Source: Deltaproteobacteria bacterium
GTDB taxonomy: Bacteria > Bdellovibrionota > FAC87 > UBA2466
Assembly: GCA_013205415.1 (NCBI GenBank)
Contig: JABMMY010000187.1
Span: 1 to 6,950 of the forward strand
Length of the DNA: 6,950 nt
Direction of reading: 5' to 3'
Part shown: positions 1 to 6,156 of the stretch, in pieces
Position numbering within the stretch: position 1 is the stretch's first letter
Layout: each line of letters begins with the position of its first letter
The notes under the pieces: generated by a model
The model's input: the letters and a program-made list of their open reading frames with translations, nothing else
Told to the model about the DNA's origin: nothing
The model's database searches: none
Made by a program: the position numbers and the translations under genes

Positions 1-1008
1 AACAAGCATAGCCCACATGATAGATAAGCGAATATTCAAAAAAACAAAAAATAGAATTACCGACAACCCAAAAAGAGGATTCATTTTTTTAAGGCCTCGT
101 AAGGCATCTAATCCCCATTTAATACTTAATGAATTGTCTTGGCGAATCGCAGAGAGCATATTTATTAATTTTCTTGGCGCAACAATTTCTGGATCGCCAA
201 AAAACCAATTCTCAACTAAACTAATGTCATTTACTGAAAATTGAAACTCTTTCAAAAGCTGAGATTCTTTCTTGAGAACTGCCCCTTTACCAGAATCAAC
301 AATCGGCCCTATCCCTTTTAAAAAATCTTTTATGTAAGTCCAATTTTGATCCTGATAAGAAAAACGATCAATCATTTCAATTGATGGAATAGCTATCAAT
401 AATAGTAATAAAAATGGTTTTTGAAATTTTCGGCACCGAATAAAACTTACGAAAATTAGCGGAATTCCAACTCCAAATATCAAAATTAATTCTTCTTTAC
501 GGATTAGATAGGCTAAAAACAAAAGAATAAAAGATACTATTAACAGCACCTTACTTTCGTTTTTAAAACAAACGTAAAAACCTATTAAAGAGGCAACGCT
601 TAATAATCCTGCAGTAATTGTAAACTGAGGAAAAAGAATAGGGCGAATCGAAATGAGAGATCCGATTAAAAAAGCACAAAGATACCCCACATTCAAATAC
701 AATAAAAAATAAACAATGCTCCAAACTCCTAAAAAAACGGCTAAAAGAGTCGCTATGGAATACCCCAATACTCCACCTATAGATGGAATAGCTCTTACGA
801 TATATCCCCATAAAACGTTAGAAAAAAACAGGTTGGGAGATCCCTTTTCCATAGCCCCAAATCCATGTGCAATCATCGACATAAAAACATCGTCATTAGT
901 TTCCCATCGTGGAAAGAAGAAAAAGCACAATGTAGAAACAATAAAAGCTGAAAACAAACAAGAAAGAGTTAGTTTTTGTTTCAGTAATTTTGAGTAGAGT
1001 TCAAGCAT
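1..1008 (-). CDS. Multi-spanning membrane protein, possibly GT-C glycosyltransferase-like (3' end outside window)
   Basis: An uninterrupted reading frame of 336 codons runs from ATG at 1008 to the window edge, so the C-terminus is missing. An in-frame stop lies just upstream of the ATG, which supports this start; the ribosome binding site is weak. Seen: a short cytoplasmic N-terminus, a hydrophobic segment at about residues 14-32, then a loop with ETNDDVFMSM (residues 36-45), followed by many hydrophobic segments (about 78-105, 108-122, 130-147, 153-168, 173-190, 198-210), a polar stretch at about 211-310, and another membrane segment. An acidic pair in the first extracytoplasmic loop is typical of GT-C polyprenyl-phosphate-sugar transferases, and the NDD loop followed by GSPNLFFSN (56-64) resembles uncharacterised bacterial membrane proteins I recall. 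Glycosyltransfer is therefore inference. It lies 14 bp downstream of the neighbouring membrane protein gene and is probably co-transcribed and translationally coupled with it. Confidence 0.8.
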   Translation of the reverse strand, partial: MLELYSKLLKQKLTLSCLFSAFIVSTLCFFFFPRWETNDDVFMSMIAHGFGAMEKGSPNLFFSNVLWGYIVRAIPSIGGVLGYSIATLLAVFLGVWSIVYFLLYLNVGYLCAFLIGSLISIRPILFPQFTITAGLLSVASLIGFYVCFKNESKVLLIVSFILLFLAYLIRKEELILIFGVGIPLIFVSFIRCRKFQKPFLLLLLIAIPSIEMIDRFSYQDQNWTYIKDFLKGIGPIVDSGKGAVLKKESQLLKEFQFSVNDISLVENWFFGDPEIVAPRKLINMLSAIRQDNSLSIKWGLDALRGLKKMNPLFGLSVILFFVFLNIRLSIMWAMLV

Positions 1009-1022
1009 AATTTATATAATTC

Positions 1023-2783
1023 TTAAGTGTTACTGTGAATGATTTTTTTGAGAATTCGATTTTTCATTCTTACTAAAGTTAACTGTTCCACTTCAGAGGA
1101 TGTGGATTTAATTCGATGAAAAATCTTTACTATGACCCCGTCATTTAATTGATATCTCTTAGGAGTTAATTCAAAATCCTTACTAATTTCCCAACTATCT
1201 ATAAAGGCATCGTGAAGAACCTGAACACACTGTTGAACATCCGGCCTCATATGCCACTGAAATGGGGAGGGAACTACGACCCATTCAGCTTTTAAAAGCT
1301 CTTTAATAGGAATATGCTTATAGGAATCGGCATGTAGAATCCCCAAAATATTAAGTTGACGATTTTTTCTTCCCACTAATTGAGTTTCGGCATTTGCTAA
1401 AACCCCTTCATTTAAAATCCAGGAGGAACCGGCGACTAAAATAGGACTGTTGGGGGTAGTTTTTACTTTTAGATCTTTTACAAGATTAAGCATTTCATTG
1501 TAATCGGTTCTCACTATTGGAATGATAGGTTCAGGAAGTAGATACTTTGGAATGGGACGATGACTAAACAAGACAAATCCATTAACTAAAAATAAGGTCC
1601 CTATAAAAAAAAATGAAAAATAATAGGTTTTTTTCTGGAATAATTGATTAAATGTAAATATTAGAGCTAACAACCCAATGGGAATGCACCAAAAAACTGA
1701 AATAGCATAGTTATGTCGAGCAGGGGCTACTCCCAAATTCCAAATTAAAAACCATGAAACAAGAAATAAAAATGAAGCCAAATTCATACGATTCCAAATT
1801 TCACTTTTAATTCGAAACTTGAACGACGCACCATATCCAATGAACGTTAAAACTAAAACGGGAATACTAAAAAAAGAAAAAAGAAATTGAGTTCCCACTC
1901 TCCATCCCCTATCCGAAACAGCCAAATAAGAACTATATTGTTCACGGATATCATTCATCAAATAACGTTGTGTAAATGGGAACCCAATGGTTCCTAATAC
2001 AGCTGCCATTGCAATACCAATAAGAATTAGCTTTGCCATTTTATTGTAAAACTGTCGTAGCTGTATTTCTTTTGAACTATTTTTTTGTAAAGAAAGAATA
2101 GAAAATAAAATGATTTCAGTAGCACCAAAGGCAAAGAAAAAAGATACAACAGAAACAATAAACTGCCTGCGAAATAAAATTGCCAAACCTAATAAAACAC
2201 CACTAAGTATAGGTTTCCAGCCCCCCTTTTTTTCTGCGGGCGAAAAACATTGTAAAATTATAGCCAGAAGAACAATTCCTACCCCACCGATATCAGGCCT
2301 TCCATCTAAAATGGACATCCAACAAAAGGGACTTAATAAAAGTAAAAAAGTAGTTACCCAAAAAGTTAGTCTGCGATGAGAATCAACTAATCGGCTACAA
2401 AACCAAGCGGTTAAAAAGACAGTTGGTAAAAGATAACAAAACGCCATAGATAAAATAAAAATAAATCGAGATTCTCCGAAAAGTTCCATAAAAGGCAATA
2501 ATGGAACCGCAAAAAGATTACTGATTTCATCAGAAAAAGAATGATAAAGGTCCCTAAAGAAATCTAATTTAGGGGCCGAGTGAAGACGATCCATCATCTG
2601 AAGAACAATATTATGGTAGCCTGCATTATCCCAAAAATAAAACTCTCGAGTCGCATTTAATTGATATCTCGTTGTAAAAAAAACAAAAGTAAAAGCAAGG
2701 GAGAAAAGAATGACATCTACCTCTGAAACACGAATTAGTTTTTTCAAATTCAGTGTTTGAAGTTTTATCATTGAGATTGCCAT
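1023..2783 (-). CDS. GT-C-fold membrane glycosyltransferase-like protein (PMT/ArnT-type)
   Basis: This complete protein has 586 residues. An N-terminal hydrophobic segment (about 22-38) is followed by a loop with FWDNAGYH (50-57), where Asp52 sits at the position of the first acidic residue of GT-C transferases. About eight to ten more hydrophobic segments run to residue 408, and a soluble C-terminal region of about 170 residues follows. Other notable pieces are LDGRPDIGG (159-167) and ARHNYA (355-360), which resemble loop motifs of PMT/ArnT-type enzymes. Known: this superfamily moves sugars from polyprenyl-phosphate donors to protein, lipid A or glycans on the periplasmic face. Donor and acceptor here cannot be inferred. 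The start at 2783 is the first ATG; a second Met at residue 5 is possible, and neither has a good Shine-Dalgarno. A promoter lies just upstream, and the next membrane protein gene follows 14 bp after the stop. It carries an exact 17-bp internal repeat encoding RYQLN twice (residues 39-43 and 543-547). Confidence 0.8.
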   Translation of the reverse strand: MAISMIKLQTLNLKKLIRVSEVDVILFSLAFTFVFFTTRYQLNATREFYFWDNAGYHNIVLQMMDRLHSAPKLDFFRDLYHSFSDEISNLFAVPLLPFMELFGESRFIFILSMAFCYLLPTVFLTAWFCSRLVDSHRRLTFWVTTFLLLLSPFCWMSILDGRPDIGGVGIVLLAIILQCFSPAEKKGGWKPILSGVLLGLAILFRRQFIVSVVSFFFAFGATEIILFSILSLQKNSSKEIQLRQFYNKMAKLILIGIAMAAVLGTIGFPFTQRYLMNDIREQYSSYLAVSDRGWRVGTQFLFSFFSIPVLVLTFIGYGASFKFRIKSEIWNRMNLASFLFLVSWFLIWNLGVAPARHNYAISVFWCIPIGLLALIFTFNQLFQKKTYYFSFFFIGTLFLVNGFVLFSHRPIPKYLLPEPIIPIVRTDYNEMLNLVKDLKVKTTPNSPILVAGSSWILNEGVLANAETQLVGRKNRQLNILGILHADSYKHIPIKELLKAEWVVVPSPFQWHMRPDVQQCVQVLHDAFIDSWEISKDFELTPKRYQLNDGVIVKIFHRIKSTSSEVEQLTLVRMKNRILKKIIHSNT

Positions 2784-2808
2784 TGAAGTTTATTGAGGAC
2801 GTTCGAAA

Positions 2809-2838
2809 ATAGTATCATTTGCAAATAAAAACTGTCAA
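2809..2838 (-). promoter_or_regulatory. Sigma70-type promoter for the minus-strand membrane-protein operon
   Basis: Read on the minus strand, a perfect -35 box TTGACA (2838-2833) is followed by an 18-bp spacer and TACTAT (2814-2809), preceded by TG in extended -10 position. An alternative reading uses GATACT with a 16-bp spacer. Transcription would start near 2802, leaving a leader of only about 19 nt before the ATG at 2783. The palindrome ATTTGCAAAT (2817-2826) lies inside the spacer and could be a regulator site. Confidence 0.55.
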
Positions 2839-2860
2839 TTAATTCACAGGCTTTACAGCA

Positions 2861-3065
2861 GTTCTCGGTGAAAGGACCTGTTTCTCCTGAAGATGGAAAG
2901 AGGGTAAATCACCACCCACCCCCAACGAATTTAAACTGCTGACCCTAGCAAGTATAGTAGCCCCTTAAAATGGGGGTGGGTAGACGATTTACGTTCAAGA
3001 TAGAGTTTCTTTAGATTAAGAAGTCTGTCGTTCATTGCCAGAATATCGGACGACGTCCTGACTCC
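2861..3065 (+). ncRNA. Candidate structured noncoding RNA or structured leader, family not recognised
   Basis: Several complementary segments nest without conflict on the plus strand. An outer helix can form between AGGAC (2873-2877) and GTCCT (3055-3059), extended with interruptions by 2867-2870 and 3062-3065. Inside it lie a long hairpin (2904-2992) and a second hairpin, GTCGTTC (3027-3033) with GGACGAC (3048-3054), whose 3' arm directly abuts the outer helix. The second hairpin contains a pair that is G-U on the plus strand but A-C on the minus strand, which favours plus-strand transcription. The raised GC content in an AT-rich background fits an RNA gene. It could instead be a long 5' leader of pgpA. 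I see no clear promoter or terminator of its own, the ends are approximate, and no known RNA family was recognised. Confidence 0.33.
2904..2992. repeat. Long interrupted inverted repeat (hairpin)
   Basis: GTAAATC (2904-2910) is the exact complement of GATTTAC (2986-2992), and ACCCACCCCCA (2914-2924) is the exact complement of TGGGGGTGGGT (2971-2981). Together they make 18 base pairs with a 3-by-4 internal loop (2911-2913 opposite 2982-2985). The 46-nt interior holds a further TTTAA/TTAAA pairing (2930-2934 with 2965-2969) and a small TGCT/AGCA hairpin (2937-2940 with 2947-2950, loop GACCCT). No T-run follows, so it is not an ordinary terminator. No target-site duplication is obvious, so a miniature transposon is possible but unsupported. 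Confidence 0.8.
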
Positions 3066-3196
3066 TCGGTCATATTCCCCTAGACTAAGATTGAGCAATT
3101 TCCCGCCTTGCCAATTTTACCTTCCTTTTGAGATGCTCCCTAAATCTAGTTGTCTTTTCTTTTTGGTTGTTCCATTGTTTGTTTGTCAAATAAGGA

Positions 3197-3222
3197 ACTA
3201 ATCATCCTGTTTTTAGATTAGT
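3197..3222. promoter_or_regulatory. Inverted repeat in the pgpA leader, possible operator or leader hairpin
   Basis: ACTAATC (3197-3203) and GATTAGT (3216-3222) are perfect 7-bp inverted arms separated by 12 bases. They end 19 bases before the pgpA start codon. The position suits a repressor site or an mRNA hairpin acting on the pgpA-recA-pilT unit. Function is inference; a chance match in AT-rich DNA is possible. Confidence 0.3.
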
Positions 3223-3241
3223 AATTCTCAAAGAGTAAAAA

Positions 3242-3727
3242 ATGACCAATGCGATGCCCTGGAAAATTCGGATTAAAAATGTAGTAGCTATTTTTTTTGC
3301 TACCGGTTTTGGAAGTGGTTTTATTCCGTTGGCTCCTGGAACCTGGGGGTCCTTGGTAGGGGCAGGTCTTATTTGGCAATTTTGGGGCGAGTCGATTGCA
3401 AATCAGATTATTTGGATAGTATTACTTGGTGCGTTAGGTGTTTGGGTTAGTGGTGTGACGTGTCATTACTTCAAGAGGGCCGATTGCCAATATATTGTGA
3501 TCGATGAAATTGTCGGATTGATGATCACTATGGTAGGTATTCCTATAGCAGGTTATGAATTGGTTATTGGATTTCTGTTATTTCGGTTTTTTGATGTGGT
3601 GAAGCCCGTTCCAGCTAATTGGGTAGATAGAAAATTAAAAAATGGTTGGGGTGTGATGTTGGATGATGTAGTGGCTGGAGTGTATGGGAATTTAGTAATG
3701 CATTTAATTTTGAGAGCCAAACTTTAA
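3242..3727 (+). CDS. pgpA: Phosphatidylglycerophosphatase A
   Basis: PgpA is an inner-membrane enzyme that dephosphorylates phosphatidylglycerol phosphate to phosphatidylglycerol, the last step of that phospholipid's synthesis. The 161-residue length matches the family. Family signatures are all present: [18 protein letters not shown] (residues 21-38), the acidic pair IDEIVG (87-92), [17 protein letters not shown] (114-130) and [14 protein letters not shown] (137-150), with hydrophobic segments at about 54-72 and 91-116. The ATG at 3242 has an AAAGAG sequence about 7 nt upstream; an in-frame ATG at 3254 is an alternative. It heads the pgpA-recA-pilT cluster, with recA starting 16 bp after its stop. 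In several bacteria a cinA gene sits between pgpA and recA; none is present here. Confidence 0.93.
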   Translation: MTNAMPWKIRIKNVVAIFFATGFGSGFIPLAPGTWGSLVGAGLIWQFWGESIANQIIWIVLLGALGVWVSGVTCHYFKRADCQYIVIDEIVGLMITMVGIPIAGYELVIGFLLFRFFDVVKPVPANWVDRKLKNGWGVMLDDVVAGVYGNLVMHLILRAKL

Positions 3728-3732
3728 AAAAG

Positions 3733-3737
3733 AGGAG
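3733..3737 (+). promoter_or_regulatory. Ribosome binding site of recA
   Basis: AGGAG, within an AAAGAGGAGAGA stretch in the 16-bp gap after pgpA, lies 6 nt before the ATG at 3744. It is the strongest Shine-Dalgarno in the window and fixes the recA start. Confidence 0.8.
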
Positions 3738-3743
3738 AGATCA

Positions 3744-4898
3744 ATGGAAATGAATAAACAGGGACAAGAGGGTGTAGAGAATCGACAAAAGGCCGTTAGC
3801 ATGGCTTTATTGTCGATAGAAAAACAATTTGGAAAAGGTTCCATCATGAAGTTAGGTGATGGGAAAAAGCTTAATATGGAGATTGGCGTGATCTCCACAG
3901 GTTCTTTAGGACTTGATTTAGCTTTGGGAATTGGGGGTCTTCCTCGTGGAAGAATCACAGAAATTTACGGACCTGAATCCTCTGGTAAAACTACCATTGC
4001 TCTTTTAACTATTGCACAGGCTCAAAAAGATGGCGGAGTCGCTGCCTTCATTGATGCTGAGCATGCCTTAGATGTCGCTTATGCAAAAAAATTGGGAGTC
4101 AACATCGAAGAGCTTTTAATCTCTCAACCTGATACTGGAGAGCAGGCATTAGAGATTGCGGAGATCTTAGTGCGAAGTGGTGGAATTGATGTTGTGGTAA
4201 TCGACTCTGTGGCCGCCTTAGTTCCTAGAGCGGAATTAGAAGGGGACATGGGAGATTCTCATATGGGACTTCAAGCTCGCTTGATGTCACAAGCGCTTCG
4301 TAAGATCACAGGTTGTATTAGTAAGTCTAAAACATGCGTTATTTTTATTAACCAATTGAGAATGAAAATTGGCGTAATGTTTGGAAATCCAGAAACTACG
4401 ACAGGTGGAAATGCTTTAAAATTCTATGCCTCTGCGAGATTAGATATTCGTCGGGTGACAGCTATTAAGAATGGTGACGAGGTTATTGGAAGTCGCACTC
4501 GAGTTAAAGTTGTAAAAAACAAAATGGCTCCTCCTTTTAAACAGGTCGAATTCGATATGTTGTTTGGTGAAGGCATCTCTAAAGAAGGGGATATTATCGA
4601 TGTTGCGTTGCAATATGGCGTCATTGATAAAAGTGGCTCTTGGTTTGCCTTTGAAGGGGAAAAACTAGGTCAAGGCAGAGATAATACAAGATTATTTCTC
4701 AAAGAACATCCTGAGTATGCCGATAAGATCAGTAAAAAGGTGGAGGCAAAGGTTCATAAAGACGGGGGAGCCACTTTAGTTGGCACTCCGGAAGCCTCCA
4801 GTAATGACGAGGATGACTCTGAAGATGATTCCAAAGAAGCAGGAAAAATTGGACGGCCCACTAGTTCAATTCGAACAAATCCTAAAAAGGGCGAGTGA
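3744..4898 (+). CDS. recA: RecA recombinase
   Basis: RecA forms ATP-dependent filaments on single-stranded DNA, catalyses strand exchange and, in most bacteria, triggers LexA self-cleavage. The 384-residue protein shows the full core: [12 protein letters not shown] (28-38), Walker A GPESSGKT (76-83), catalytic Glu106 in FIDAEHALD (102-110), Walker [10 protein letters not shown] (151-159), DNA-binding loop 1 (about 166-175), the [22 protein letters not shown] stretch (201-222; quoted in pieces as [10 protein letters not shown] and [12 protein letters not shown]) with Gln204 and loop 2, and [14 protein letters not shown] (265-278). The usual acidic tail is here [11 protein letters not shown] (352-362), followed by a basic stretch of about 20 residues ending KKGE, an atypical end. 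The 3' end overlaps the pilT-like gene out of frame. No LexA box of the TTAC-N3-GTAA or GAAC-N4-GTTC type was seen upstream of recA or pgpA, so any SOS control is not visible here. Confidence 0.98.
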   Translation: MEMNKQGQEGVENRQKAVSMALLSIEKQFGKGSIMKLGDGKKLNMEIGVISTGSLGLDLALGIGGLPRGRITEIYGPESSGKTTIALLTIAQAQKDGGVAAFIDAEHALDVAYAKKLGVNIEELLISQPDTGEQALEIAEILVRSGGIDVVVIDSVAALVPRAELEGDMGDSHMGLQARLMSQALRKITGCISKSKTCVIFINQLRMKIGVMFGNPETTTGGNALKFYASARLDIRRVTAIKNGDEVIGSRTRVKVVKNKMAPPFKQVEFDMLFGEGISKEGDIIDVALQYGVIDKSGSWFAFEGEKLGQGRDNTRLFLKEHPEYADKISKKVEAKVHKDGGATLVGTPEASSNDEDDSEDDSKEAGKIGRPTSSIRTNPKKGE

Positions 4899-6075
4899 GA
4901 AAAAAGCTTCTGATATCCATTTGAAAAATGGATTGCCTCCTATAATTAGAGTTAATGGGGGTCTATTTTATTTAAGTGATGAGGCGGGGGAGATTATCCC
5001 CCGCCTTTCGCATTTTCAGCTCACTCAAATCTGTCAGCAGTTGATGAATGAACGGCAAAAAATTAAATATGAAGGTGGAGAGGAGGTTGATCTTGCCCAC
5101 GAAATTTTGGGGCTAGGAAGATTTAGGATTAATATTTGTCAACAACGCTCCTTTCCTCGCCTATCTTGTCGTTTGATTCCAGAGCAAATTAGAACTCTTA
5201 GTGAATTAGGCATTCCCTTAGTCGTTGAGGATCTAGTTTTTGCAGAACGTGGATTAGTTTTAATCGGTGGAGCTACGGGTAGTGGAAAATCGACCACCCT
5301 AGCTGCCATGATAGATCATATTGCGAGAAATACCTCTTCCCATATTATTACATTAGAAGATCCCATTGAGTATATTTTCAAGGACAGAAAAAGTATTATC
5401 ACTCAGCGAGAGGTGGGCATCGATACCAAAAATTTTCCACAGGCCCTAAAGTATGCACTAAGACAGGATCCCGATGTGATTTTGGTCGGGGAAATGAGAG
5501 ATGAGGAAACTATTCTCATGGCTCTATCTGCTGCTGAAACCGGCCACCTAGTTTTGAGTACACTGCATGCCAATGATGCTTCCGATTCGATTAATCGTAT
5601 TTTAGGCTGCGTTTCCATGGGAAATAGGGAGCAGGTTAGAGTTCAACTAGCCTCTATTCTTTTGGGGGTCGTATCTCAAAGGCTAGTGCCTTTAGCTGAT
5701 GGGACTGGACGCATTCCTGCTGTGGAAATTTTAATCGCTAATAACAGAGTAAAGGAGATGATTCTTGATCCGAAAAGAACGGTCGATTTACCAAAAGCGA
5801 TTACAGAGAGCGCTAATTTAGGAATGCAGACCTTTGATCAAGGACTACTAAAATTACTTGGCGCTAAGAGGATTACTACCGAAGAGGCCTTTAAACACTG
5901 TACTAATATTCGGGATTTTCAATTGAAATTGGAGGGAGTGGTTGCCGGAATTGAACCGGAAAAAGATACTGAAGCGGTCCTTTCCAGAAATCAAAAGATC
6001 GAGCAGGTTCTCAAAGAAAAAAAGAATCCTCCTCAGTTAATTGAACTTGATTTGAATGATAAGAAAAAAAAATAA
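4825..6075 (+). CDS. PilT/PilU-family twitching motility ATPase
   Basis: This cytoplasmic hexameric ATPase is predicted to power type IV pilus retraction. Counting from ATG 4825 (416 residues), it has the PilT N-terminal [18 protein letters not shown] (28-45), Walker [11 protein letters not shown] (148-157), Asp box [11 protein letters not shown] (175-185), Walker [13 protein letters not shown] (215-226), His box [12 protein letters not shown] (240-251) and the C-terminal GMQTFDQGL (333-341). It lacks the GspE/PilB-type cysteine zinc motif, which argues for retraction rather than assembly. The canonical PilT AIRNLIRE motif is replaced by NNRVKEMIL, and the C-terminal pattern leans to PilU. 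A Lys-rich tail of about 40 residues extends past the usual family length. The start is uncertain: ATG 4804, ATG 4825 and TTG 4849 (AGGA at 4841-4844) are candidates. Since the conserved ASDIHL begins around 4906, every plausible start lies inside recA. Confidence 0.92.
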   Translation: MIPKKQEKLDGPLVQFEQILKRASEKKASDIHLKNGLPPIIRVNGGLFYLSDEAGEIIPRLSHFQLTQICQQLMNERQKIKYEGGEEVDLAHEILGLGRFRINICQQRSFPRLSCRLIPEQIRTLSELGIPLVVEDLVFAERGLVLIGGATGSGKSTTLAAMIDHIARNTSSHIITLEDPIEYIFKDRKSIITQREVGIDTKNFPQALKYALRQDPDVILVGEMRDEETILMALSAAETGHLVLSTLHANDASDSINRILGCVSMGNREQVRVQLASILLGVVSQRLVPLADGTGRIPAVEILIANNRVKEMILDPKRTVDLPKAITESANLGMQTFDQGLLKLLGAKRITTEEAFKHCTNIRDFQLKLEGVVAGIEPEKDTEAVLSRNQKIEQVLKEKKNPPQLIELDLNDKKKK

Positions 6076-6096
6076 ACCCTTAAATCTTCGACCTAT

Positions 6097-6125
6097 TTGT
6101 CAAATATCTTAAGACACGCTAGAGT
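6097..6125 (+). promoter_or_regulatory. Possible promoter for the KamA-family gene
   Basis: TTGTCA (6097-6102, five of six matches to -35) and TAGAGT (6120-6125, four of six to -10) are separated by 17 bp. Transcription would begin near 6132, about 25 nt before the ATG. The -35 lies inside a 13-bp palindrome TATTTG-T-CAAATA (6094-6106), which might be a regulator site. Confidence 0.4.
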
Positions 6126-6134
6126 CTAATTTTT
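6112..6134 (+). terminator. Weak terminator-like hairpin after the pilT-like gene
   Basis: AGAC (6112-6115) pairs with GTCT (6124-6127) over an 8-nt loop, with two more pairs if one A is bulged, followed by AA and five T residues (6130-6134). The stem is short and overlaps the proposed -10 box of the next gene, so the two calls compete. It could also be chance. Confidence 0.22.
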
Positions 6135-6156
6135 AAAATTAATCCTGTGGAGTTTT

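Larger units (their letters stand above)
2784..3241. other. 458-bp intergenic region between divergent transcription units
   Basis: No credible coding frame is visible on either strand. By hand count about 122 of the 270 bases at 2851-3120 are G or C (about 45%), whereas both edges (about 2784-2850 and 3121-3241) are visibly AT-rich. The left edge holds the promoter of the minus-strand operon, the centre holds the complementary segments described separately, and the right edge is the leader of pgpA with a small inverted repeat. I see no convincing promoter for pgpA and no LexA-type box. Confidence 0.8.

Noticed and set aside
383..793. 12-bp repeat GATGGAATAGCT at 383-394 and 782-793
   Set aside because: Both copies lie in the partial membrane-protein gene and encode AIPSI; a 12-mer match is expected by chance in a window this size.
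563..811. An 82-codon minus-strand open frame, and similar short frames at 17-244, 716-997, 2110-2379, 3704-3958, 4424-4624 and 5403-5618
   Set aside because: Each lies in another frame or on the opposite strand of a longer, well-supported gene and shows no recognisable protein features.
2886..2900. CTGAAGA followed by GAAA, resembling a hammerhead ribozyme core
   Set aside because: Only two bases separate the two core pieces, leaving no room for stem II, and I found no fitting stems I and III.
2904..2992. Integron attC site
   Set aside because: The size fits, but the paired RYYYAAC and GTTRRRY end boxes are missing and there is no integrase or cassette array.
2841..3130. Known RNA families: RNase P RNA, tmRNA, SRP RNA, 6S RNA, c-di-GMP (GEMM) riboswitch, T-box
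   Set aside because: None of the signature sequences, such as GAGGAAAGUCC, GGAAGGAAGCAG or the GEMM core, is present on either strand by eye.
3121..3743. LexA/SOS box upstream of pgpA or recA
   Set aside because: No TTAC-N3-GTAA or GAAC-N4-GTTC type site was found on reading through.
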